DNA from: Coprinellus micaceus
Taxonomy: Eukaryota > Basidiomycota > Agaricomycetes > Agaricales > Psathyrellaceae
Direction of reading: 5' to 3'
Assembly: GCA_951394405.1 (NCBI GenBank)
Contig: OX596337.1
Location: 4,092,001 to 4,156,000, forward strand
DNA length: 64,000 nucleotides
A program made the position numbers and the translations under genes. Under the pieces are notes generated by a model. It was not told the DNA's origin. It searched no databases and worked only from the letters and a program-made list of their open reading frames with translations. Shown here one piece after another: positions 1 through 9,991 of this stretch (position 1 is its first letter; each line of letters opens with the position of its first letter).

Positions 1-2646
1 AGCAGAGGGCCGTGGCGCTCACTCCCGAGGGTCATGTATCTCTCCCCGAACGACTTAGCGACCTCGGAATGGCATTGAGCACGCGCTACAATGCGCTTGG
101 GGACCTTCGGGATGTTGAAGAGGCCATATCGCTTCAGCGCAGAGCCGTTCAGGGCACCCGCGATGGTGATGCGTCCCTCTCTGACCGACTCAGCAGGCTT
201 TCAGGGTCGCTGAACGTTCGGTTCGGGCATACTGGGGAGCTAAACGACCTGGAGGAAGCAATCTCCGGACAGCAGAGAGCAGTAGAGGTCAGCCAAGGAG
301 ATCTACGACGCCATCCCTCGAACCTAGCCGCACTCGGCCTCTTGCATATGGCAAGGTTCGAGCATAACACAAGGTCCGAGCATAACGCAAAGTCCGAGCA
401 CAACGCAAAGTCCGAGCACAACGCAAAGTCCGAGCACAACGCAAAGTCCGAGCACAACGCAAAGTCCGAGCACAACGCAAAGTCCGAGCATACTCAACGT
501 TATCGGGCCGATAACGTCGAGAGTACCTCCAAAGCTATATCGGTGCTACAGCGAGCCCTCGAGCTTGTTACCGATGAACGAACAATCAAAGGAGAAATGA
601 ACACTTGGTTGAACGCCCTTGGAGTCGCTTTCCAGGGCCGCTTCCACCTCGTAACTCGCGACGTTTCCGACATCAATCAAGCCGTCTCAGCGGGTCAACG
701 AGCAGTGAGCCTCACACCTAGAGGTCATGCACAGTACAGCTCCCTTCTTGCGCAACTCGGGCAGTTCCTGTACAATCGTTCAAAAGTCGGTGGGAGTCTC
801 GAGGATTTGAACACCAGCATAACACACTTCAAGGTCGCTTCCACGTCCGGCATTGGTGCACCCCGCGTCAGACTGGCGGCAGCGAAGCAGTGGGCTTGGG
901 CTTTAAGTCACCAAGATCCAGAGCCGCCGGATATTCTACTCGCATACGACACCATCGTGTCTCTAATCACAGTGATAGTGGGCCCTGAGCAGACTGTCCA
1001 GCGTCGTTATGCTCAACTCCAGGAGGTCTCTGTGCCTGAAGGTGCGATGAAGCCCCTTTACAGGCAATATGGTGACCCCTCAGGCCTCGCTTTGGAGGTA
1101 GCCGCCATTGATTGCGAGAAAGGAAGGCCGGACAAGGCGTTGGAGTGGCTCGAACAAGGCCGTTGCCTGATCTGGCGGCAGTTGAACGATCTCAGAGCGC
1201 CGCTCGACGACCTCGCCAAGACGGACAGTAAACTCGTGCAGAGGTTCAAGGATTTATCGAGACGGCTTGAGATCGCGGGGTCGCGTCTCCAGTTGGGAGT
1301 TGGGGCGTCCCCTTGGGAGAAGGTCTCAATGGAAGATGAAGCTCTGTTGCATGCGGATCTTGCCATGCAATGGAACGACACACTCCAGACGATTAGGTCT
1401 ATACCTGGTTTTGAATCCTTCCTTCAACCCCCTCCATGCTCCTCTCTACTTCAACACCTCCCAGCTTCAGGGATAATCATCGTGATCAACGTCAACGAGC
1501 GGCGGTGTGATGCGATTGCGCTAACCTCTACGTGGAACGAGCCCCTCCACATTCACCTGCCCAATTTCTCTGGTAAAAAAGCGAGGGAGCACAGAGGTGC
1601 GTTGCAGACGGGATTAAGACGTGCAGGACTCCAGGCTGGCAGTCCTAGAGCGCTAGTGCGGTTCAACGCAAAGCAACTTCCCGGGGCACATACCATCCGC
1701 AACGTCCTCCAGTCGTTATGGACGGAGGTTGTCAAACCGATACTAGATGCGCTAGAAATACAGGTACGTGCCAACATACTGTATCAATTCAAATATCCAT
1801 GCTTTACGACAGAAAGTGAATGTGGAATCATCAACCGCCTTGCCCAGGATCTGGTGGTGTCCGACAGGCGTCATGTCCTTTCTTCCTATTCACGCAGCTG
1901 GCGTGTACCGTGGTGGCCAATCGGAGGTATTATCTGACTACGCAGTTTCGTCATACACTCCAACCATCCAAGCGATTATCAGTCGAGTCAAAGGTGATCG
2001 TTTAATCGACGGGAACGTGCGCGGGATTTTCCTAACATGCCACCCAACTGCGATTCCAACATCCCCAATTCATGGGACAACGGCCGAAGTCGCCTCAATT
2101 TCCAGGAAGGCGGATGAGTATGGCATGAGATCTCTGAAGGTCGAGGGCGACGACCTTACCATCAACGACTGCCTCAAGTACATGGAGGAGTACAGCAGCA
2201 TTCACCTGGCGTGCCATGCAACGCAGAATGCCGCCGAGCCTCTCCAAAGTCGATTCCGGTTCCACAAAGATTCTCTGGAGCTTTCTACTATCTTCCAGAG
2301 GAATCTCGTGAACGCCGATCTCGCCTTCTTGTCTGCCTGTCAGACGAGCACCGGCGAGGAGAAGCTGTCTGATGAGGCCGTCCATCTTGCCGCTGGGATG
2401 CTCGCAGCGGGATACCGCCGGGTTGTGGCCACTATGTGGGCTATCAACGATCGACATGCAAAAGCCGTCGCGAACGACTTCTACGACTACCTGTGGGGGC
2501 AAAGGGATGGTGACAGTATAAATGGATTTGATGGGTCGCTCTCCGCATACGCCCTTCATCATGCAGTTCGGAAGCTGAGGCGCGAGATTGGTGACTCGGA
2601 GGAAGCTTTCGTTGCCTGGATTCCCTTCGTACACTACGGTTACTAG
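1..2646 (+). CDS. TPR-CHAT domain protein (5' partial)
   Basis: Spliced model 1-1763 and 1813-2646, open at the left edge, so the N-terminus is missing. The 49-bp intron (1764-1812) is phase 0 with GTACGT and GACAG ends. The N-terminal half has repeated segments of the type DLRDVEEAISLQRRAV and DLEEAISGQQRAV, the tetratricopeptide-like repeats common in Agaricomycetes. The C-terminal part is a CHAT domain (caspase-like cysteine peptidase fold): LPIHAAG strand, a catalytic-type His in HLACHATQ and a catalytic-type Cys in FLSACQTSTGEE, ending in PFVHYGY. Related proteins are thought to act as signalling or cell-death proteases; activity here is inferred from the His/Cys pair. A hexapeptide repeat interrupts the TPR region (357-500). 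No neighbour suggests a partner. Confidence 0.88.
357..500 (+). repeat. In-frame 18-bp tandem repeat (SEHNAK array)
   Basis: Eight 18-bp units encode one degenerate unit (FEHNTR), six SEHNAK units and a terminal SEHTQR. The unit length is a multiple of three, so copy-number changes keep the CHAT gene in frame. The inner units are almost identical at nucleotide level, which points to recent expansion. It lies between two TPR-like segments. Confidence 0.95.
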
Positions 2647-2838
2647 TTTACCTATGATTTCCGTTTCCGAAGTCGTAAAACTCCTATTTTCCTCGTGCGC
2701 GCTCAGGCCAGGTGCTAAATTACCATAGATCTACTACCGTATTGCTATCTTCTGGGTTTGTAGGTCTACTGGTTGGGAAGGTTGGGGAGAGGGAAGTCCT
2801 CTTCCATGTGCTCGGACTATTGAACAGAGCGCGTCAGC

Positions 2839-3909
2839 TCACAGCGCTCTCCAAAGGCCAGGCCGTGAACTCACATAGTACCGGAAGTGAATCGTCTTCC
2901 CGACCCTATCAATTTCCCCTACCTCCTCGACTTGCAACTCCCACCCACTCTTAAACACCTTCGCAAGCCCCCTAATCCTTTCACTATTCCCACTAGCAGT
3001 CACCGCTACAGCCTTCTTCGCCCTCAACCACAGCAGGAGCACCACAACCGAGTCAATCGATTCATCGTTGTAGGTTTGGGACAAGCGGGATGCGATCCTA
3101 GCAAGAACGGGTTTGAGCGGGCCCCCGGTTGGGTGCCGCAGAGTGGGTGTGAGCCCGCCGAAGGAGGTGGTAAGGATGTTGTGTTTGGCTTGGATGGCCA
3201 GGACGGGTTCGAGGTGCGCGAGGGTGTAGGGGTGGAACTCGATCTTGGTGTTGTATAACAGCGCCGTATTATCAGGAACCAATAAAGCCCCATTGCATCA
3301 ATCCCCAGCGTACCTGGTTCACAACAGGCTTGTACTTCGCCCCATCCAAGATCTCCTCGAGGTCCTGAGGCCGGAAGTTGCTCACGCCAATGCTCTTCAG
3401 CTTCCCTTCATCCTTCAGACCCTCGAGGACTTTCCAGAACGCCTTCAGCTGCCCCTTGGGGGCGACGTAGGGGTTGTGAATGAGGAAGCATTCGGGGACG
3501 GCGCCGAGCCTATCGAGAGATGCTTGAACTGAAGCTCGAACATCGTCGATTGGGACGGGCTTGGTGTCGCCGTCGATGCGAGAGACTGAAATCCATACGG
3601 ATAGGGGCGAATGTCAACGGTCAATGCTCCCGATTGCCAGCAATGGCCCGAGGGAGAAGAGCGGCGTTGGGACGCACTCTTTGAAGTAACGAACACCTCC
3701 CTTGACACCCCAGAACCTGCGATCGCGACCCCAGTCTGCTCCTCGTTCTCATAGAGTTGCGCGGTGTCGATATGCCTAATACCAGCTTTCAGTGCGACCT
3801 TTCCACTCCCGATCGCGTCTTTCTGGGCTTGACCGCTGCCGTTGCCCCAGGCGAGCCAGGGGATCGACGTTCCGTCGAGGAGCTGGAAGGAGGTCGCGGG
3901 GCTTGACAT
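2839..3909 (-). CDS. Aldo-keto reductase, copy 1
   Basis: Exons 3909-3678, 3585-3314 and 3243-2839 give 302 residues. Introns are 92 bp (GTGCGT donor, phase 1) and 70 bp (GTACGC donor, phase 0). The protein is an NADP-dependent (beta/alpha)8 aldo-keto reductase reducing aldehydes or ketones; the substrate is not predictable. The AKR tetrad is present: Asp48 and Tyr53 in HIDTAQLY, Lys77 in FVTSK, His114 in FLIHNPY. Other family blocks are GVSNFRPQDLEEIL, VVNQ-IEFHPY across intron 2, and the C-terminal TASGNSERI segment that contacts the cofactor. Length is normal for the family. It is the most diverged of three tandem copies in the same orientation, and a tRNA-Arg lies just upstream of its start. 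Soluble and probably cytosolic. Confidence 0.88.
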
Positions 3910-4078
3910 CGAGAGCTGGCGGAAGTGGCTGTGGTAAAATGATAAGTGAGAGTCGAGCTGCAGGCTGGCAAATTCCGCACACTTCCCGGTTGCGTCATTG
4001 TCGACGCCACTGGCAATACGGCGTGAACGGGTAGAGGGTATTCGTTGGATAGGGTTGTGAATCTTCCCCGAGCAAAAA

Positions 4079-4175
4079 TGACCACCGCAGGACTCGAACC
4101 TGCAACCTTTTGGTGCCTATCGCAATTGCCGTCGGGCCATCGAAGCCAAACGCGCTACCATTGCGCCAGGTAGCC
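4079..4175 (-). tRNA. tRNA-Arg(UCG), intron-containing, copy 1
   Basis: 97 nt folding to a 72-nt mature tRNA. Acceptor arms GGCTACC and GGTGGTC pair with G-U wobbles, the D arm is GCGC/GCGC, the anticodon stem TTTGG/CCAAA, and the T arm GCAGG-TTCGAGT-CCTGC. The 25-nt intron (4139-4115) sits after position 37 as in eukaryotic nuclear tRNAs, leaving anticodon TCG, which reads CGA (Arg). CCA is not encoded. The isotype depends on this intron placement. A spurious ORF beginning MATWRNGS overlies it. Confidence 0.85.
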
Positions 4176-4552
4176 ATGAGGTCATATGCAGCCGGCGCCT
4201 AATCGTCCGGTTGTGTCGGACGCGAAGAGAACGATGCGCAACGCGTCCGCCTAGATTGAAAAACACGTAAATGAGATAAATAGAGTCAGAGATTTACCCC
4301 ATGAAGGTCAAGGTTGAAGAGGATGAAGGAGAACTCATTTCGTGGGGGGTCATATATTAAGCGCCCAAGGCCGCAAAGCCCCTATCTCGCGCCCAAAGAC
4401 ATTGATCGATTGCTATATCTCGTTGTCTACTCGTACGACCTTCTCGCCTTTCGCATTGATACCCCTCTTGGTCTCTCCGATGCCGGCCTACTGCTGAGGC
4501 AGGTCGGGGACGGGGAAATCTTTCTCCATATGGTTCCTCTGGATATATAATA

Positions 4553-5606
4553 TCAGCTACGATCGACTCCGAACGCAGTGCTCTCACCCACATAGTGCCT
4601 ATAATGAATGGTCTTCCCAACCCTCGATATCTCCTCAACCTCTTCAGGATCCAACTCCCACTCGCTCTGGTAAATCTTCGCCAGTTTCCTGATCCGCTCA
4701 GGGTTCCCGCTCGCAGTGACCACACCGGCGCGTTGCGCTTTCAACCACAGAAGAAGGACGGCGGCTTGGTCGATATCGACGCCATACTTCCCCGTGAGGC
4801 GTGCTGCGATTCGTTCGAGAATTGGCTTGAGAGGGCCACCAGTTGGGTGACGGAGGATTGGGGTCAAGCCGCCGTACGACTGCGTAAGAATCCCGTGCTT
4901 TGCCTGCAGCTCGAGAACGGGTTCAAGATGGGCAAGGGTATAGGGGTGGAATTCAATCTGTGGCAGTTATTTATCACCGAGTTGAGCGCCCACGAGCATT
5001 TTAACACGTACCTGATTGACGACAGGCTTATACTTCGCTCCATCCAAGATAGCCTCGAAATCTTGAGGGCGGAAGTTGCTCACTCCAATACTCTTGAGTT
5101 TGCCCTCATCCTTGAGCTCTTCGAAGATCTTCCACAGCTTCTTCAAGTCTCCTTCGCCTCGAGGTGCGACGAATGGGTTGTGAATGAGGTAAAGGTCGGG
5201 TACGAAGCCCAGCCTGTCCAAGGACCCCTGGATAGAGGCACGAACGTCTGCAAGAGGGACAGGTATCCAGCCCTCGTTTGAAATGCAAGACACTGTACAC
5301 GTCAAACGAAAGTGTTTGCGAGGTCAGATTTGCCTGCTGGTGCGCCTTGGTGGGCACACTGATGTGGAGATACGTACACTTGGATGTCACATAGACGGCG
5401 GACTTGTCGAGATCTGATTCCCGGATAGTTTCACCAGTCAGTACCTCAGTGTGGTAGTTCTGCGCAGTATCGATGTGGCGGATTCCAGCGTCCAGGGCGA
5501 GCTTGCCGTCATCTATAGCGCGTTCCTTGGTGGTCCCAGTCGCGTTTCCCCAGGCAAGCCAGGGAATGGACGTCCCGTCATTGAGGTCGAAGCTAGTAGA
5601 TGCCAT
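4553..5606 (-). CDS. Aldo-keto reductase, copy 2
   Basis: Exons 5606-5378, 5292-5012 and 4957-4553 give 304 residues. Both introns (85 and 54 bp) lie at the same positions and phases as in the other copies. Catalytic tetrad Asp46, Tyr51 (HIDTAQNY), Lys76 (YVTSK) and His114 (YLIHNPF) is intact, so the enzyme should be an active NADP-dependent carbonyl reductase of unknown substrate. It is much closer to copy 3 than to copy 1: the same GTACGT donors and nearly the same exon 2 (DLYLIHNPFVAPRGEG). It ends at GVDRS, whereas copy 3 reads on. Its upstream tRNA has been reduced to a fragment near 5917. Confidence 0.9.
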
Positions 5607-5916
5607 GGTGGAGGTAAGATAACAAGGGTCGCGAGGATTAACGGTGGAGAGCGCCGAACCAAAACCTAGGCTGACCTAGGCTGCTTATGGCACTCGGTTG
5701 GTGTATAGCGACTCGCAATGATCTGCCAGTGGGAGTGGACTTCGGGAGGTCGCACTCCTGTATCATTGTCCTGTCGGGTTTCTGAGGATAGAGTGGAGGG
5801 GTCAAAACAAGGGGTAGTACTAGTACTGTTCATCTGGGGGCTCGATGGAGTTGTACAGGGTACGGTGCACTGCTTGGGAACAGGGTCCGGGGACGAAAAA
5901 GGGGAGGGAGGACCAA

Positions 5917-5947
5917 GCCTTTGGTCCCTATCGCAATTGCCGTTGGA
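5917..5947 (-). pseudogene. Relic of intron-containing tRNA-Arg(UCG)
   Basis: About 30 bp match the 3' anticodon stem plus intron of the flanking tRNA-Arg genes (core CTATCGCAATTGCCGTTG). The acceptor, D and T arms are gone, so it cannot be a functional tRNA. It occupies the position relative to AKR copy 2 that intact tRNAs occupy relative to copies 1 and 3. Confidence 0.7.
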
Positions 5948-5984
5948 GGAGAACGGCAGGCAGCGCGGAAGGCCAGTAGCTGGA

Positions 5985-6165
5985 GAGCACGATGCGCCGT
6001 AGCGCTTATGCGCCAGCTCCCAATATCACAGTAGATTAGATTAGATTATCATGGTGACCTGATGTAGACGCCAGCAGTGTATCGGAATCAATAACACATC
6101 TTGCCCTCGACGCCATCCCGAGGATCGCCAGCCAGCGCACCAGCCTCACCAGTGAGCCCGCCCGG
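5985..6165 (-). repeat. Dispersed repeat with internal TAATC microsatellite, copy 1
   Basis: About 180 bp align, in reverse orientation, with 39490-39680. Shared marks are a run of TAGAT/TAATC units, the block ACATCTTGCCCTCGACG and a GCGCATAAGCGC-type end. Similarity continues past the microsatellite on both sides, so the microsatellite is internal and not a retroposon tail. Class unknown. Confidence 0.55.
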
Positions 6166-6388
6166 GTAGGCCCACTCTGGACTACTCCTACGGGAGTGAT
6201 GAATGAGAACTAGGAGTCGTGTCTCACAAGGTTCTGCATCGAAACAAGTGAGCAAGAGCACATTCATAGGAGGTCATATGTTGAGCGCCCAAAGCCCCTA
6301 TCTCGCAATTGAAGGGATTGATCGTGTGTTACTCGTGCGACCTATTCTAATTCCTCTTTACACATCTCGTCGTCTTTCTGTTGTCGAT

Positions 6389-7503
6389 CTACTGTTGAGG
6401 GAGGTCGGGGATAGGGAAGTCCTCCTCCATATGACCCCGCTGGGTGCACAACATGATGGTCAGCGACGTCAAGGATCGAGTTTCTGCGCTCTCACTCACA
6501 TAGTGCCTAAAATGAATAGTTTTCCCAACCCTCGAAATTTCCTCGACCTCTTCAGTGTCCAACTCCCACTCGCTCTCGTAAACCTTCGCCAGTTTCCCGA
6601 TCCGCTCGGGGTTCCCACTTGCAGTGACCGCAACGGCGCGTTGGGCTTTCAGCCACAGGAGGAGCACCGCGGCTTGGTCGATGTCTTCGCCGTACTTCTG
6701 CGTGAGACGTGCTGCGATCCGCTGGAGGATGGGCTTGAGAGGGCCACCGGTTGGGTGGCGGAGAATTGGGGTTAAACCGCCGTAGGATTCGGTGAGGATC
6801 CCGTGCTTGGCTTGGAGTTCGAGAACGGGTTCGAGATGGGCGAGGGTATAGGGGTGGAATTCAATCTGCGGCAGTTATTTATCACTGAGTTGAGCGCCCA
6901 CGAGCATTTTAACACGTACCTGGTTGACGACAGGCTTATACTTGGCTCCATCCAAGATAGCTTCGAAGTCTTGAGGCCGGAAGTTGCTCACTCCGATACT
7001 CTTGAGTTTACCCTCGTCCTTGAGCTCTTCGAAGATCTTCCACAGTTTCTTCAGGTTTCCCTCACCGCGGGGTGCGACGAACGGGTTGTGAATGAGGTAT
7101 AGGTCGGGTACGAAGCCTAGCTTGTCCAGGGAGCCCTGGATAGAGGCGCGAACGTCTTCAAGAGCGACGGGTACCCAGCCCCGCTCGGATATGGAAGACA
7201 CTGTACACGACGAATGAGGTGGCTGTGAGGTCAGAGCGCTCTGCTGTTCGTCGCAGCGATCTTGAGATACGTACACTTCGAGGTTACATACACGGTGGAC
7301 CTCTCGAGACCGGATTCCTGGATAGATTGGCCAGTCTGTACTTCAGTGTGGTAGTTCTGCGCAGTATCGATGTGGCGGATTCCAGCGTCCAGGGCGAGCT
7401 TTCCGTCATCTACAGCGCGCTCCTTAGTCGTGCCAGTCGCGCTCCCCCATGCGAGCCAGGGGATGGAGGTGCCATCATGGAGTTCGAAACTAGTCGGAGA
7501 CAT
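6389..7503 (-). CDS. Aldo-keto reductase, copy 3 (extended C-terminus)
   Basis: Exons 7503-7275, 7200-6920 and 6865-6389 give 328 residues. Introns (74 and 54 bp) are conserved in position and phase with copies 1 and 2. The AKR tetrad is present (Asp and Tyr in HIDTAQNY, Lys in YVTSK, His in YLIHNPF). The reading frame runs about 24 codons beyond the stop of copy 2, through sequence that is 3' flank in the sister gene, ending DFPIPDLPQQ. The extension is therefore a recent lineage change and may alter the substrate loop at the C-terminus; this is inference. An intact tRNA-Arg lies about 460 bp upstream. Confidence 0.9.
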
Positions 7504-7962
7504 AGTGAAAGTTCAGTATGAGGGTGAAAGGGGTATCGAATGGAAGCTCACGATGCTTATAAAGTCACTGTGTTATAAAGGGGCGCGAACGCGAGGTGTG
7601 CAATAAGTATGAGGCGATATGATGCGGGGATGATAACACGGAATATTCTCGGGCTTTTCTACGTCATCGTTTTGTGGACGGCCATGTACCTCTAAACTTC
7701 GACGCTGAGGCACGTACCAGGCCTGGTTATGTCACATAGCGAGGTGACTTCCTGGGATAGGGCCTCCAGATCGCTCCGCTGGATTTTCTAAGTTTCTGAG
7801 AGACTGAGCCTGTGAGTCGAGCAAAGTGAATCTGGATATAGACCACCAGGTGTGGGTAACCGGGCTCGGAAAGCAAAATGAGTTGGACGGAGTACACTGT
7901 GACTCTTCAATCTTGGCCCTTGGGTCTTGGGGGATAAAATACGAGAGCGGGGGCGAGCAAAA
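7504..7962. other. Spacer between AKR copy 3 and tRNA-Arg
   Basis: No gene or RNA seen. It should contain the AKR copy 3 promoter on the minus strand. Confidence 0.5.
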
Positions 7963-8059
7963 TGACCACCGCAGGACTCGAACCTGCAACCTTTTGGTGC
8001 CTATCGCAATTGCCGTTGAGCCATCGAAGCCAAACGCGCTACCATTGCGCCAGGTAGCC
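7963..8059 (-). tRNA. tRNA-Arg(UCG), intron-containing, copy 2
   Basis: Same 97-nt architecture as the copy at 4079-4175: acceptor GGCTACC/GGTGGTC, anticodon stem TTTGG/CCAAA, anticodon TCG, 25-nt intron after position 37, T arm GCAGG-TTCGAGT-CCTGC. In the stretches compared it differs from the first copy only inside the intron (CTCAACGG instead of CCCGACGG). It is the outer end of the third AKR-tRNA unit. Confidence 0.85.
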
Positions 8060-8428
8060 ATAAGGGTAAGGTCCGGTGGCGTTGTCAAACCCAAGTCACC
8101 TTTTTTCCTCAGCAAATATAGTGTCTCCCTTGTTCGCATCGCGCTACACGTCAGCCAGTATATTCCGGCTGTCGTAGAATCGTGCTGCACGGAGGCCGCC
8201 ACACAGTGGAGCATTCATTTAAGCGCCTGTCCCGGCGCCAAAGGCCTGACGACGCCGGTGATGGCGATGATCAAATGTACTGCCGCGTGGCGATGCAATT
8301 AGCAGCCACCTCTGTGCTTGGACTGTGCACCACTCCTTCTCCCTACTTCCACGTCTACACACCGCCACTCTGCCCCTTCGACCTACACATACGATTCTTG
8401 ACCGACTCCACTACAACTTGGAGCAAAG
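8060..8428. other. Spacer upstream of the WBP2-like gene
   Basis: No gene supported. Contains one TAAGCGCC octamer (8220-8227). The right part should be the promoter and 5' leader of the gene starting at 8429. Confidence 0.5.
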
Positions 8429-9202
8429 ATGGCTTTAAACTGGGCAATGCTGAACCCTAATCGCACTCCGGTACCTCTTCCCGGAGAAATGACAATCGCG
8501 ACTATGGATTCCGGCGTCGAGCTGCTGTTGACTATCCCAAATGCCCCACCATCGGCGGAAACAGTTGCTGGGGGATCGGGAGGGTGCAAGAAATTCAAGG
8601 CGCTGGGGAGGATATGGCTCACCGACCAACGGGTGCGTCCTTCATTCTACTCTGCGATATCGAAGAGCAGTTGACTGACCGGGTTCTTGTGTGGCGCTTC
8701 CTCCCGTTATGATTCTAACCTCCTCAAATTCACCTCTAATTGGCGCTCATGGGCGATATCGACTACTCAAATAACAGTTTGTCTTCGTAACAGAATCCAA
8801 CTCCTCCTTCGAGTCCCTCTCCGTCCAACTACACGCAATCCTCTCCACTGGCTTCCACCAACCGACCTTTGGCTCAAATTACCTCACCTTCGAGCTCAAA
8901 CCATCACCAGAAGGCAACCTCACGGACGGAACTAGCGTCGAGATCCGGTTCAAGGATCGTGCGATGTTCGAGTTCGTGAGTCTCCTCGAGAAGACGAGAG
9001 AACGCGCAATCTACATGCGGAGACAGATGGCTGAGGACGAAGAGGGTCTGCGTGAGTACCTCCCTCATTCTCGTATTTCAAGGGTAGTCCTGACATGGAA
9101 TCGGTAGCCTCATACACAATGCCCGCGGAGTCAAGTAGCGTCACCATGGTGGGCGATGTGCCAGTCGAGAATCCTCCCGGCTACGAATACACCTCCAATT
9201 AA
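8429..9202 (+). CDS. WBP2-like GRAM domain protein with PPGY motif
   Basis: Exons 8429-8632, 8778-9051 and 9108-9202 give 190 residues. The family is WW-domain-binding protein 2-like: a GRAM/PH-type fold near the N-terminus followed by a short tail with PPxY motifs that bind WW domains. Supporting segments are MALNWAMLNPN, GRIWLTDQR, FVFVTESNSSFESLSV, PTFGSNYL, EIRFKDRAMFEFVSLLEK and the C-terminal PPGYEY, a textbook PPxY. Intron 1 is 145 bp and phase 0, long for this locus, so a small unrecognised exon inside it cannot be excluded; intron 2 is 56 bp, phase 1. Likely a peripheral-membrane or cytosolic adaptor for WW proteins such as HECT ubiquitin ligases; the partner is not visible here. Confidence 0.85.
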
Positions 9203-9991
9203 TCTCCGTCGAGCTCGCATCACATCTAATTCACTGGATGTAGACTCTTTCAATACGACCCACCCGCTCCCCCTTCCATTCGATCCACCCTTCGGACACT
9301 CTCAACGTTTATACTTAGGAATGTACTTAAACCCTGCGCCAACTCACCCACTGTACGATTACCACTTCCTCACGACCTTCCATCTGATATCAAACACTCG
9401 ATCTGGAACTTTCTTCCTGTTTCGCGCCCGTCGACTGGGACCGGTGACCTCTTCTCCGTATGCGCGTTCATGTCAAGGTACACTACATGGACTACGGTAA
9501 GGATAAATATCGCGATGCTACAGGCGGTCCAATGGGCGCTCCCCGCTGCACCAAAGTCCGCGTCGAACGGCGGCACGACACCGGGTGGAGGGCATCGAAG
9601 CCCCTTCGGGATAGCAGCGCTGAATAAGTGGCTGCGGTGCGCTGACCCACACAATGCCCTACATACCTAACTATGAACCCTCCTTGCACACATACGCACA
9701 CATAAGCAGGGATAATAGCCTTCCAGGTAGGTGGTCGACCCCGCGCGAGCGTCCACCCTTCCATCACAAGGATAAGATCCTTTGCTCCATGATATGATGA
9801 GAATCAGATCTCGACCATCCTGGGTATCGCTGCCAAGGAGGCGCCCGGGGAGTCAGCCTAGACGCCAGGAAATCGAAGCTCTCCAAAGAGTGACCCGGCC
9901 ACCGCCACACCACCTCCCACTCCCCACTCCTTCGCCCAATGCAAGTCGTCCTAAGATGGACTCTGACGGATCCACCGATCAGGCCGCCTAC
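9203..9991. other. Intergenic stretch
   Basis: No supported gene; only short incoherent ORFs. It contains the 3' ends of the WBP2-like gene (+) and DUF6533 gene A (-), which converge. Confidence 0.5.

Larger units (their letters stand above)
5607..6388. other. Spacer between AKR copies 2 and 3
   Basis: No gene supported. It holds the relic of the tRNA-Arg at about 5917-5947, a dispersed repeat at about 5985-6165 and, near 6274-6320, flank sequence matching that at 4350-4400, as expected for duplicated units. Confidence 0.6.

Noticed and set aside
149..480. Antisense ORFs made of CSDFAL and CARTLR repeats
   Set aside because: They are shadows of the SEHNAK array on the opposite strand.
357..500. 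Possible CRISPR array
   Set aside because: Contiguous 18-bp coding repeats without spacers, in a eukaryotic gene.
3995..4177. Protein ORF beginning MATWRNGSAFGFDG, also at 7732-8214
   Set aside because: It is the tRNA-Arg(UCG) gene read in frame; both copies coincide exactly with the cloverleaf.
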